Shown here piece after piece: positions 48,701 to 56,244 of a stretch of 64,000 nt of DNA (positions within the stretch are counted from its first letter, which is position 1; each line of letters begins with the position of its first letter). Source of the stretch: Paractinoplanes lichenicola (lineage in GTDB: Bacteria; Actinomycetota; Actinomycetes; Mycobacteriales; Micromonosporaceae); assembly GCF_016785085.1 (NCBI RefSeq), contig NZ_JAENHO010000022.1, forward strand, positions 1-64,000, in the 5' to 3' direction. The translations under genes were made by a program, and so were the position numbers. The notes below the pieces were generated by a model that saw only the letters and a list, made by a program, of their open reading frames with translations, searched no databases and was not told where the DNA came from.

Positions 48701-50739
48701 ACCAGCCGGGTGACACTCCGGCCGCCGATCCGAAGCCAGCTGCCGCGATCACGAATAATGAGCCGTTCGCCGCCGTCCCGGATGACGAGCCGTTCGCCGC
48801 CGTCCCGGATGACGAGCCGATCGCCGCCATCGCGGACGATGAGCCGGTCGCCGCCGTCCCGGACGATGAGCCGATCGGCGCCGTCCCGCATGACGAGCCG
48901 ATCGCCGCCGTTCCGGACGACATGCCAGGTGCCGCCACCTCGGATGACACGCCAGTTGCCGCCGCTCCGGACGACGAGCCGGTCGCCGCCATCCCGGACG
49001 CCGAGCCGATTGCCGCCGTTCCTGATGGCGGGCCGGTTGCTGCGTTCGGGGAGGACGAGGCGGTCGCCGCGGTCTCGGACGATGCGCCGGCTGCTGCCGT
49101 GCCTGACGATCGGCTGGTCGACGCCGCGTCCTACCCGGCTTACGAGGAACCGGTCGCTGCTGACGAGGCCGAGGTCGTCGACGCCGAGCTGGTCGAGCCC
49201 GATCCGCCGCTGGCTGCGGCCTCGCTCAACCTGCCGGTGCCCTTCTATCCCGAGCCCGGGGTCTACCGGTCGGAGTCGGTGAGCAAATACACCGACTACT
49301 CCGCTCCGGACGACTTCTTCTTCGGGCCCTCGGCGGCGGGGACGTTCGCGAGCTCGTTGGAGCTTCCGGCCGAACCGCCGGTGCCCTACTTCGGTGACCG
49401 GCCCGATTTCGAGCCCGCCGCCAGCGTCTCGCTGCCCGAGCTCGACCTGACCCGCAGCTTCGACGCGCCCGACCTGGACGCCACCGCGATCTTCGAGGCG
49501 CCCAACCGCGAGGCCGTACGGGCCTTCGAGTCCCCGGATCCGGAGACTTCCGGCGTCATCGTCACCCCGGAGTCCGACCCGGTCTCCCGGCCCGAGCCGG
49601 CCGAGGAGCCGGTGTCCGCGGGGGACGACGCCGATCCGGCCGTCACCCGCAGCTTCGACGCCCCCGATCTCGACGCCACCCGCCGGCTCACGTTGCCCGG
49701 CCTCGAGTCGACCCGCCGGATGGCCGCGCCTGACATCGCGCGCGCCCGCCGCCTCGAGTCGTCGGCCCCGCCCGCCGAGCCGAAGACGCCGTCGAAGCCG
49801 TCCACGCCGATCATTCCGGGCACGCCCACCGCGCCGCCGGTGCCGGTCGCCTCGGCCGAGCCGGTAGCCGACCCGAGAGCCGAATCGGTGGCCGAGCCGG
49901 CAGCCAGCCCGGGCGCCGAATCGGTTGCCAAGCCGGTGGCCGAACCGCTGCCGAAGCGTCCGGTGCGGCCCGCCGAGCCGCCGTCGTCGTCGCTGATCGA
50001 GCCGCCCACCAGCGGCAGCGGCACGGCCAGCCGCCTCTCCGACCTCTTCCCGGCCCGGCGCACGTCCGAGCCCACCCCACCCCCGGTGCAGCGCCGCCCG
50101 ACGATCTTCGACGAGCCCGCGCCGGTGCCCGAGGATCCGGGCCCGGCCCCGTACGACGGGCCTCTCCCCCGCCGCACCGCCCAGCCCGCGCCGCAGCGCC
50201 GAGCCGGCGACCCGCTCCCGAAGCGCCGCCCGGCCGAGTCCCTGCCGAAGCGACCGGTGACGGAACCCGCGGCGACGCGACCGGCCACCGAGCCCGCAGC
50301 GAACACGCGGCCAGTGACCGAGCCCGCAGCGAACACGCGACCGGTGACCGAGCCCGCAGCGAACACGCGACCGGTGACCGAGCCCGCAGCGAGCACGCCG
50401 CCGGTGCGGGAGCCGCTGCCCAGGCGTCAGGTCGGCGAGCAGCCCCTCCCCGTACGGAAGCAGGCCGAGCCGCCCGTGCCGCAGGCGCCCGCTGTTCCCG
50501 CGCAGCGACGCCCGGCCGACCTGGGTGACCACCTGCGCACGACGCGGCCGGCCGACCTCGGCGACCACCTGCGCGAAACCCGCCCCGCCGACCTGGCCCA
50601 ATACACCCGGCGGCCCACGACGGAACGCAAGCGCCCCGAGAGCCTGGCCGAGCACAAGCCCGCTCGCCGGCCCGCGACGCTGGCCGACCAGGTGACGTCG
50701 CCGCGCCGCAAGCCGGAGGGTGACGAGCCCGCCGAGTAG
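45742..50739 (+). CDS. MMPL/RND transporter with giant repetitive C-terminal tail
   Basis: A 1665-residue protein. Residues 1-~720 are a complete MMPL transporter: 11-12 membrane segments, GMAIDYGLFMVGRFREE and LSTDYEVFLLSRMVEAR motifs, and two extracellular loops. The tail (~720-1665) is low complexity and presumably cytoplasmic. It has ~20-residue DST/SADA repeats (~793-883), ten-residue PDDEPxAAV repeats (~1008-1123), acidic TRSFDAPDLDAT repeats (~1230-1320), TEPAANTRPV repeats (~1507-1553) and RPADLGDHLR repeats (~1590-1620), turning basic at the end. GTG 45742 has GAGGGG upstream. Substrate is unknown; a lipid is usual. Confidence 0.88.
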   Translation: MFAGWGSWVARFRWPVLSVALVAVISAGVWGLGVFGQLTEGGYQDPNSESSQAAEAVEKAFGAQGGDLVVLYTPDKVKIDDVELGKKIRTRLALLPKSAVTGTTSYWQTKSSQFAAKDKTSGIAIVTLAGADDGAKLEAFREIDDKFAVEGTKVQLSGGVVLSDATSTRSTQDLARAEIISLPVVLILLLFLFGSLVAASLPVLVGGAAVLGSLGVLHAVANVHEVNSFAVNVASLLGLGMAIDYGLFMVGRFREEQAAGRAPAEAVSRTVATAGRTVVFSASLLMIALAGLLLFPQGFLKSLAYGGLAAVGLAAVLSLTLLPAMLALLGPRVDKLPIRLPGRFSGKPVRSEESFWGRLAAAVLRRPVLFVLPILAGLLILAAPIAGVRFGEADERTLPAGDPARVAIETLKAGYPQFTGDDVPIVLRGQADTSAFAVTLRQIDGIAQLGPAQRAGDITVFTATLKSTDPFSVEARQVVDDIRSLPVPNGAELLVGGTTARNVDSLSATAAKLPWMVGMLVGATLILMFLAFGSILLPIKAVVMSALSLSATFGVLVWIFQDGHGAGFLGVTPAPLEAGIVVLMAAVVFGLSTDYEVFLLSRMVEARAHGASTPEAVTVGLARTGRVISAAALLLIVVTGAFALSSVTTMRFVGVGMIVALFLDATVVRMLLVPAVMGLLGNAVWWAPGPLKRLQERAGLAEHAGEQPALPSGRHAVGEVTAVLALPPGPSAAKKKAEWDREAAGVLLLPPGMAQALSSREAATQVIPRVEDDVVDAEIIEDDPADSDAAAADSTPTPASAGDSVAASADAADSTSTPASAGDSVAASADAADSTSTPAAASVSDNTPAGDSADAADSTSTPAAASVSDNTPAGDSADATDPTFTPAGDGPTASAGDNTSDSAPASDSASDFVAASSEAAVSSSSTSAPNPASASASATGAPTATAAPSSNLDPKSEITEKSELGEASVSAPAVAATPVIGTATDRDQPGDTPAADPKPAAAITNNEPFAAVPDDEPFAAVPDDEPIAAIADDEPVAAVPDDEPIGAVPHDEPIAAVPDDMPGAATSDDTPVAAAPDDEPVAAIPDAEPIAAVPDGGPVAAFGEDEAVAAVSDDAPAAAVPDDRLVDAASYPAYEEPVAADEAEVVDAELVEPDPPLAAASLNLPVPFYPEPGVYRSESVSKYTDYSAPDDFFFGPSAAGTFASSLELPAEPPVPYFGDRPDFEPAASVSLPELDLTRSFDAPDLDATAIFEAPNREAVRAFESPDPETSGVIVTPESDPVSRPEPAEEPVSAGDDADPAVTRSFDAPDLDATRRLTLPGLESTRRMAAPDIARARRLESSAPPAEPKTPSKPSTPIIPGTPTAPPVPVASAEPVADPRAESVAEPAASPGAESVAKPVAEPLPKRPVRPAEPPSSSLIEPPTSGSGTASRLSDLFPARRTSEPTPPPVQRRPTIFDEPAPVPEDPGPAPYDGPLPRRTAQPAPQRRAGDPLPKRRPAESLPKRPVTEPAATRPATEPAANTRPVTEPAANTRPVTEPAANTRPVTEPAASTPPVREPLPRRQVGEQPLPVRKQAEPPVPQAPAVPAQRRPADLGDHLRTTRPADLGDHLRETRPADLAQYTRRPTTERKRPESLAEHKPARRPATLADQVTSPRRKPEGDEPAE

Positions 50740-50744
50740 GTCCG

Positions 50745-51482
50745 TCAGCGGAAGACGAGGCCGCCGCCGACCTCGAGCACCTGGCCGGTGATGGCGCCGG
50801 AGCCGTCCGAGACCAGCAGGCGTACGGCGGCCACCACGTCCTCGGGCACGAGCGCCCGGGGCAGGGCCTGCGTGGCCACCAGCGGCGCGTGGGCCTGCTC
50901 GTCGCGGCCCGCGGCCAGTTCGACCTCGCCCTCGGTGCGGATCGCGCCCGGCGACAGGGCGTTCACGGTGATGCCGGACGGGCCGAGCGCGCGGGCCAGC
51001 GAACGGGTGAGCCCGATCAGGGCGGCCTTGCTCGACACGTACGCGGGACCGGACGGGCCACCCAGGCGCACGGTCGGCGAGACGACGTTGACGATGCGGC
51101 CCCAGCCCCGTTCGGCCATGCCCACGCTGAGCGCCTGGGCCAGCAGCATCGGCGCGGTGACGTTGACCGCGAACGTCTGCTGCCACTCGGCCAGCGGGAG
51201 CTTCGCGAAGTCCACGTTGGAGGCTTTGGCCGCGTTGTTGACGAGCACGTCGATCGGGCCGGCCCGTTCGGCCAGGTCGCGGACGGCTCCCGGGTCGGCC
51301 AGGTCGGCGTCGAGCAGGGTGGCCTGGGCGCCGAGGTCGCGGCAGAGCCGGGCGACGCCCTCGGCCTCGTCGGCGGCGGCCAGGTGATGCAGCACGAGCT
51401 TGTGCCCGGGACGGGCCAGCCCGACGGCGATGGCCGCGCCGATGCCCCGCCGCGCCCCGGTGACCAGAATCCGCTGCCCCAT
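50745..51482 (-). CDS. SDR-family oxidoreductase (3-oxoacyl-ACP reductase-like)
   Basis: A 245-residue classical SDR. TGARRGIG is the cofactor motif (~8-15), NNAA is present at ~84, and the catalytic Ser and YxxxK appear in NVVSPTVRLGGPSGPAYVSSK. The C-terminal PEDVVAAVRLLVSDGSGAITGQVLEVGGG is FabG-like. ATG 51482 is used; ATG 51494 is possible. It ends 5 bp from the convergent MMPL stop. Confidence 0.87.
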   Translation of the reverse strand: MGQRILVTGARRGIGAAIAVGLARPGHKLVLHHLAAADEAEGVARLCRDLGAQATLLDADLADPGAVRDLAERAGPIDVLVNNAAKASNVDFAKLPLAEWQQTFAVNVTAPMLLAQALSVGMAERGWGRIVNVVSPTVRLGGPSGPAYVSSKAALIGLTRSLARALGPSGITVNALSPGAIRTEGEVELAAGRDEQAHAPLVATQALPRALVPEDVVAAVRLLVSDGSGAITGQVLEVGGGLVFR

Positions 51483-51519
51483 GCCGGTCACCATAAGCTG
51501 TCGATCGACAAAATGGGAC

Positions 51520-51558
51520 GTGGCCGAGCGGCCCGCTGGCGCTGGGTCGCTCGGCCAC
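51520..51558 (-). terminator. terminator after DMT exporter gene
   Basis: GTGGCCGAGCG (51520-51530) and CGCTCGGCCAC (51548-51558) form a perfect 11-bp stem, 15 bp after the exporter stop on the minus strand and before the SDR start. Confidence 0.75.
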
Positions 51559-51572
51559 GCCGGTCCGGGGTG

Positions 51573-52460
51573 CTAGACGCGGGCAAGTTCGAGCTCGACC
51601 GTCTCGGGCACCGGGCGGGTCGAGAGCCAGCATCCGGCGGCGACCAGCGCGAATCCGGCGAACGTGCTGATCCCGAAGCTCTCGTTGAGCAGCGCGACCC
51701 CGAGCAGGACCGCGACAACCGGGTTCACGTACGTCACCAGACCGGCCCGGGTCGAGCCGACCTCGCCGATCAGCTGGTAGAAGGCCAGCAGGGCCAGCGC
51801 GGTGCACAGCAGGCCGAGCGCCGCCAGGGACGTCCAGGCCTCAAGCCGTACGGGGTGGGAAGGAAGTGAGAAGGCGGCGAACGGCGCGAGCGCAAGCGCG
51901 GTGATGCCGGTCGTGGCCCCGACCAGGGACTCCGCGGGCACGTCGGACAGGCGGCGCTGCACGATCATGGTGGCGACGGCGTAGCTGAGCGCCGCGACCA
52001 GCACCATCCCCGCGCCCAGCAGGCCCAGCCGGTCGCCGGAGAGGTCGAGCCCGACCAGCAGCGCCACGCCGCCGAAACCGAGCACGAGGCCGGCCACCCG
52101 GATCGGGGTGAGCCGCTCGGTGCGGGCCATGAGCAGGGCGATCGCGACCGGCTCGACCGCGATGAGCAGGCCGGTCAGCGAGGAGCTGATGTGCGTTTCC
52201 CCGTACGTGATGAGCAGGAACGGGCCGAGGATGTGCACCACGGCCAGCACCGTCACCCAGCCCATGCGGCCGCGCAGCTTGGCCAGCGAGCCGCGGGCGG
52301 CGGCGATCGGCAGCAGCACGAGCGCGGCGATCGCGACACGGCCGAACACGACCAGCATCGGCGACAGGTCCTCGAGGGCGACCTTGATCAGGAAGTAGGG
52401 GATGCCCCAGAGCACCGAGACGGTGAGGAAAAGAAGCCAGGCGCGACGATTCACACCCAC
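51573..52460 (-). CDS. EamA/DMT-family exporter
   Basis: A 295-residue membrane protein with ten hydrophobic segments in two EamA repeats (LWGIPYFLIKVALEDLSPMLVVFGR; PVVAVLLGVALLNESF). These exporters move amino acids, nucleosides or other metabolites. It is divergent from a LysR gene, with 65 bp between them; such pairs commonly have the LysR protein controlling the exporter. Confidence 0.9.
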   Translation of the reverse strand: MGVNRRAWLLFLTVSVLWGIPYFLIKVALEDLSPMLVVFGRVAIAALVLLPIAAARGSLAKLRGRMGWVTVLAVVHILGPFLLITYGETHISSSLTGLLIAVEPVAIALLMARTERLTPIRVAGLVLGFGGVALLVGLDLSGDRLGLLGAGMVLVAALSYAVATMIVQRRLSDVPAESLVGATTGITALALAPFAAFSLPSHPVRLEAWTSLAALGLLCTALALLAFYQLIGEVGSTRAGLVTYVNPVVAVLLGVALLNESFGISTFAGFALVAAGCWLSTRPVPETVELELARV

Positions 52461-52479
52461 GACCTTGCCCCCGTACCGT

Positions 52480-52499
52480 AGTAAGCGGTAGTAGTTACT
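52480..52499. promoter_or_regulatory. inverted repeat between DMT and LysR genes
   Basis: AGTAA-N10-TTACT lies 27 bp before the LysR start and 20 bp before the exporter start. Its dyad form and position suit a LysR operator. Confidence 0.45.
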
Positions 52500-52525
52500 T
52501 GCTGAGGTCGTCGTTAGGTGAGCTT

Positions 52526-53440
52526 ATGATCGACGTACGTCGTGTGGCAGTGCTGCGGGAGGTCGCCCGGCTCGGCAGCTTCAACCAGGCCGCCGTGTCG
52601 CTCATGCTGACCCCGTCGGCGGTGTCGCAGCAGATCAGCGCGCTCGAACGCGAATTGGGCGGCACGGCCGTCGTGCAACGCAGCACGCGCGGGGTGACCT
52701 TGACGGCGGCGGGCCGCGTGCTGGTCGACGCGGGCGACGCCATCGCGGCCGAGTTGTCCCAGGCCGAGCGCGAGATCGCCCGTTTGGGAACGCCCGACAG
52801 CCTCACGGTGGCCACGTTCACGAGCGGCGGCCAACGCCTGCTGCCCCCGGCGCTGACCCGTTTTGCCCTCGACCGCCCCGGCGTCGAGCTGACGGTCCTC
52901 GAGAACGAGCCCGCCGACGCCCTGCCCCTGGTGCGCTCGGGCGCGGCCGACCTCGCGCTCGTCTACCATTTCGACGACCTTCCCCCCGTACGCCCCGGTG
53001 ACCGCTCCGGCCTGACCTGGACACCCCTGCTCGACGACCCCATGTGGATCGTGCTCCCCGCCGCCCACCCCCTGGCCGGCCGCGAATCCCTCACGATCGC
53101 CGAACTGGCAGGCGAACGCTGGGTCCACGGCTGCCTCGAAATAGTCGACATGCTCGACCACTACGCGGCCCTGGCCGGCTACGAGATCCGAACCGCATGC
53201 CGGGGCACGGACTACGTCTTCGCCCAGTCCCTGGTGCGCGCCGAGGTCGGCATCAGCATGATCCCCCAGGTGGCATTGACGGCCGCCCAGGGCGGGCTGG
53301 CCACGGTGCCACTGGCCCCACCTTGCCCGTGCCGCTACATCGGCATCGTCACACCCCAACGCCGCCGCCCCAACCCACTGACCGACGCCCTGGTCCAGTC
53401 ATTGCGGGAGACTGTCGCCGCCTTGCCTGTCCCCGCCTGA
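52526..53440 (+). CDS. LysR-family regulator
   Basis: A 304-residue regulator. The helix-turn-helix covers ~15-40 (GSFNQAAVSLMLTPSAVSQQISALE in part), followed by the LysR substrate-binding domain (VTLTAAGRVLVDAGDAI; AEVGISMIPQVALTA). ATG 52526 has AGGTGA upstream. It probably controls the divergent EamA exporter. Confidence 0.9.
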   Translation: MIDVRRVAVLREVARLGSFNQAAVSLMLTPSAVSQQISALERELGGTAVVQRSTRGVTLTAAGRVLVDAGDAIAAELSQAEREIARLGTPDSLTVATFTSGGQRLLPPALTRFALDRPGVELTVLENEPADALPLVRSGAADLALVYHFDDLPPVRPGDRSGLTWTPLLDDPMWIVLPAAHPLAGRESLTIAELAGERWVHGCLEIVDMLDHYAALAGYEIRTACRGTDYVFAQSLVRAEVGISMIPQVALTAAQGGLATVPLAPPCPCRYIGIVTPQRRRPNPLTDALVQSLRETVAALPVPA

Positions 53441-54703
53441 CAACGCCGCGCCCCTTCTGGTCAACCGCCGCGGGCGGGCTTCATCACCGCCTTGCGCCGC
53501 TCCTGCCGTTCCGCCGGGCTCGCTGCCCTTCTGCCGCCGTTGACCACCTCCGCAGCCTCGCCCGCCACCGTCAGCTCTTGCGCCCTCGCCACCAGCCGAC
53601 CCCCTCCGTTCCGCCCACACCGCACACCACCGTCGGCCTCGCTATTTCCACCACCGTCGACTCAGCTGCATGGCCGCCATATCGGTTGCCACCCCGCCCC
53701 CTGCCCCTGTCGTAGGCGACAGGCGCCCTCCTCCACGCTCACCAACCACGGTCTAACTCCCCCTACGCCGCCTACCGCCACCTGCCGAGAACATCAGCCC
53801 GTCCGACCCACTACCGCCGGCCGCGACCCCGCCTTCCGGTCACCTGCCACGAGCCCACCGCCCCCGGCCCTTCCGCTAAGACCTTCACCCCGCAGCGCCG
53901 CCCGCCACCGGGACTTAGCCCTTTATGCCGCACTCCCCGCGCCCTTACCTGCTTCCCACCGTCAGCTTTTTCGCCCTCCACCGTCGCCCTCAGCCCGCGC
54001 CCTCACTTCTCACCCCTTGACCTCACCTCTCGCGCTCAGCCCTCCCCTCGCCCCTCGCCCTCAGCCCGCGCCCTCACCCTGACGTCCGCCCTCGGTCCGC
54101 ACGCCTCGCCCTAACGTCGGCCCTCAGCCAGCTCCGCTCACTCTGTCCGTCAGCACGCACCCCGTCCCTCGCCCTCAGCTCGCTGTGCTCACCTTTCGCC
54201 CTTCGCCGTCAGCCCTCACCGCTCCCTCTCGCCCGCAGTGCCCCCCGCCCCACGGCTCAGCCCGCACCCTCGCCCGAAGGTCCGCCCTCAGTCCGTACCC
54301 CCTCCCTCTCCCCCGCAGCGCACACCCCGCCACTCGCTCTCTTTTTCGCCTTCGCCCTCACCCCTCCTCGACCTCACCCCCTCGCTTTCCGCCTCACCCT
54401 TTGTTCTCCCTCACCCCTCACCGCTCCCTCTCGCCCGCAGCGCACACCCCGCCACTCGCCCCCTTCCTCGCCTTCGCCCTCACCCCTCCTCGACCTCACC
54501 CCCTCGCTTCCGCCTCACCCTTTGTTCTCCCTCACTCCTCACCTTCCTTCAGCCCTCACTATCGCCGTTATGTAATTCGCCAAGCCACGCGGAATTCGAC
54601 ATCACCGCACCGATCCACGTCGCGCTTCGAGCCATTCATGATCCCCGTAGAATGGCATGATCGACACTGACGTTACGCGTGTCAGCGGGCGGATAATATA
54701 CGC
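53441..54703. other. 1.26-kb low-complexity pyrimidine-rich stretch, no gene
   Basis: The plus strand is strongly C/T-rich, dominated by CCCTCGCCCTCAGCCC-type runs. Several frames are open only because of the bias and give Pro/Ser/Arg low complexity. No ribosome site, motif or conserved gene was found. It includes a 122-bp tandem duplication (54303-54546). The composition break with both flanks suggests a repetitive, non-coding or decayed segment. Confidence 0.65.
54303..54546. repeat. 122-bp tandem duplication
   Basis: The stretch from about 54303 to 54424 is repeated at 54425-54546 with few changes; shared anchors are GCAGCGCACACCCCGCCACT at 54315 and 54437 and TTTGTTCTCCCTCA near 54402 and 54524. 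Confidence 0.8.
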
Positions 54704-56098
54704 ATGGGTCAGATGTCGTTGTTCAGCCGGGCCACTATTGCTGGGATGCGGGATCGGACCAAGAGGCGTAATTATTCGCCGGGTAATGATGAGTTTCGGC
54801 GGGAGCATGAGCGGCGGCGGGCGTGGGGTTTGCAGCGGCGGCATGCGGAGAAGGTGCGGTGGGCGGAGCGGAACCCTGACAAGGTCTGGCCGTCTGGGCA
54901 GCCTCCGACTGTGAGTCCTTCTTTGCGCGATGTGCCTGCTCGGAGCCCGGTCGTGCAGCGCTCGGTGAAAACGTCCGCTGAACCTGTGCGGTCAGCCGTC
55001 AATACGTCGTCGCGACCCGTTGTGTGTAGTCGATGGTCGACTCCGTTGGGGGTGCCGCTTCCGGTTTTGCGTCTGGCTCGCGCTCGTTGCATTTTAATGA
55101 GATTGTGTGGTTGCTGCCTGCGGGTGGTTGCGGTGAAACTCGATGCCGTTTTCAGGGTTTCGGTGGGTGCAACTCATCATGCTGTGGTCAAGGTTGACAG
55201 AATGGACGGTTTGTTTGGCGCGCGGAAGTTGGGTGGCCGGGTCAATGCGATTTTGGTTGGATCTGGCCGGCGCATTGGTGTCGCTCGCTCGGGTCGCGGC
55301 AAGGGGTTCCGCGCTGTCGGTGGGCTGACGTCACCTGGCGGAGTTTGTCGGCGGTTAGTTGCCGGAGGCGTCTACGTCGACCCGAAGGGTTTGGCACGGC
55401 GTTGGCCTCCGGCCCGTGGACCGATCCATTTCTTGTGGCGCAGGCCTTCGGAGCCAGGCGCCGACCGGCCCGCGTCCGGGGGGGGTCGGCACCCCGGCAA
55501 CGGCCTTGTCGACCGCGGCCAGCGGGCGGCCCCTCGCGATGGAACCCGAGGCCGCGATGGCGAGTCAACGCTGCTCCTGGCCCACCACTGCGTCCAGGCT
55601 GGAACGTCGGCGAACCGAGGTGGGTGGGCTGCACAACGACGGCCTCTGTCCGCGCTTCGCCAACTCCTGGACCCCAGCGCAGTTTGTGAGTACTTACTCA
55701 CTGCCGTCTGCCGTCTGCCGTCGGCTCGGGCCGCAGCACCAGGTCGCGGGGTGACATCGTCAAGGCCGCCGCTCCACGCCCCCACTCGATCGTCGTCGTT
55801 GAACACCAGGTCGGATTCGGTGAGGCGAAGACCTCCCGACGCCCCGGGACGACTCGAGAGGGCCACCACAGACACCCTTCGGGGGGCCACCACCAACACC
55901 CTCAAGCAGCGTGACGAGCGTCGGCATACGCAGAACAGACGAGGAACCCCGTTTGTGAGTACTTACTTACTTCGGCTGGCCATGCGGGCAAGGGCAAGGC
56001 CAGTCCGTGCGGTCCCACCCCGGCGCCGGGGCCGCGGGAAGGGGCGACGAGCTCAGGCGAGCTACTGGCGAAACGGGCCGCCGAGAAGGAGCGACTAG
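54704..56098 (+). CDS. uncertain CDS, basic N-terminus then unstructured frame
   Basis: From ATG 54704 (or 54713) the first ~60 residues look protein-like, basic and helical (RATIAGMRDRTKRRN; EFRREHERRRAWGLQRRHAEK). A strong -10 box TAATAT lies 4 nt before the first ATG. After about residue 65 the frame stays open to 56098 but reads like non-coding sequence, with lower GC and no motif. Either a short gene has lost its stop through a frameshift or deletion, or the N-terminus alone is conserved. No function can be proposed. The rest of 54915-56244 holds only the repeats listed. Confidence 0.35.
   Translation: MGQMSLFSRATIAGMRDRTKRRNYSPGNDEFRREHERRRAWGLQRRHAEKVRWAERNPDKVWPSGQPPTVSPSLRDVPARSPVVQRSVKTSAEPVRSAVNTSSRPVVCSRWSTPLGVPLPVLRLARARCILMRLCGCCLRVVAVKLDAVFRVSVGATHHAVVKVDRMDGLFGARKLGGRVNAILVGSGRRIGVARSGRGKGFRAVGGLTSPGGVCRRLVAGGVYVDPKGLARRWPPARGPIHFLWRRPSEPGADRPASGGGRHPGNGLVDRGQRAAPRDGTRGRDGESTLLLAHHCVQAGTSANRGGWAAQRRPLSALRQLLDPSAVCEYLLTAVCRLPSARAAAPGRGVTSSRPPLHAPTRSSSLNTRSDSVRRRPPDAPGRLERATTDTLRGATTNTLKQRDERRHTQNRRGTPFVSTYLLRLAMRARARPVRAVPPRRRGRGKGRRAQASYWRNGPPRRSD
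55686..55970. repeat. paired operator-like motif GTGAGTACTTACTCAC
   Basis: GTGAGTACTTACTCAC at 55686-55701 is an inverted repeat with 7-bp arms and a 2-nt centre. A near-identical copy, GTGAGTACTTACTTAC, is at 55955-55970, 269 bp on. Both are preceded by GTTT or AGTTT. The form resembles TetR-family operators, but no TetR gene is in the window. Confidence 0.5.
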
Positions 56099-56137
56099 CT
56101 CGGGCGGGCTGCTGGCGAAAAGGGCCGCTGAGAAGGG
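56044..56137. repeat. 47-bp tandem duplication
   Basis: Bases 56044-56090 and 56091-56137 are two copies of a 47-bp unit (GCGACGAGCTCAGGCGAGCT / GCGACTAGCTCGGGCGGGCT at their starts). They lie shortly upstream of the zinc-finger SDR gene. Confidence 0.75.
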
Positions 56138-56244
56138 GTGGAGGGAGGGGGTGGATGTCTTCAGCGGGGGCTTGGGGGGTCGATCTGGTGGGGGGCTCAG
56201 TAAAGTTCCAGCGTTGGGTCGGGAATTTAGGGGTGGGCAGTCGG

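Noticed and set aside
48421..51807. 1128-codon open frame on the minus strand
   Set aside because: Antisense to the MMPL tail and out of frame with the SDR gene; the sequence mirrors the repeats of the real gene.
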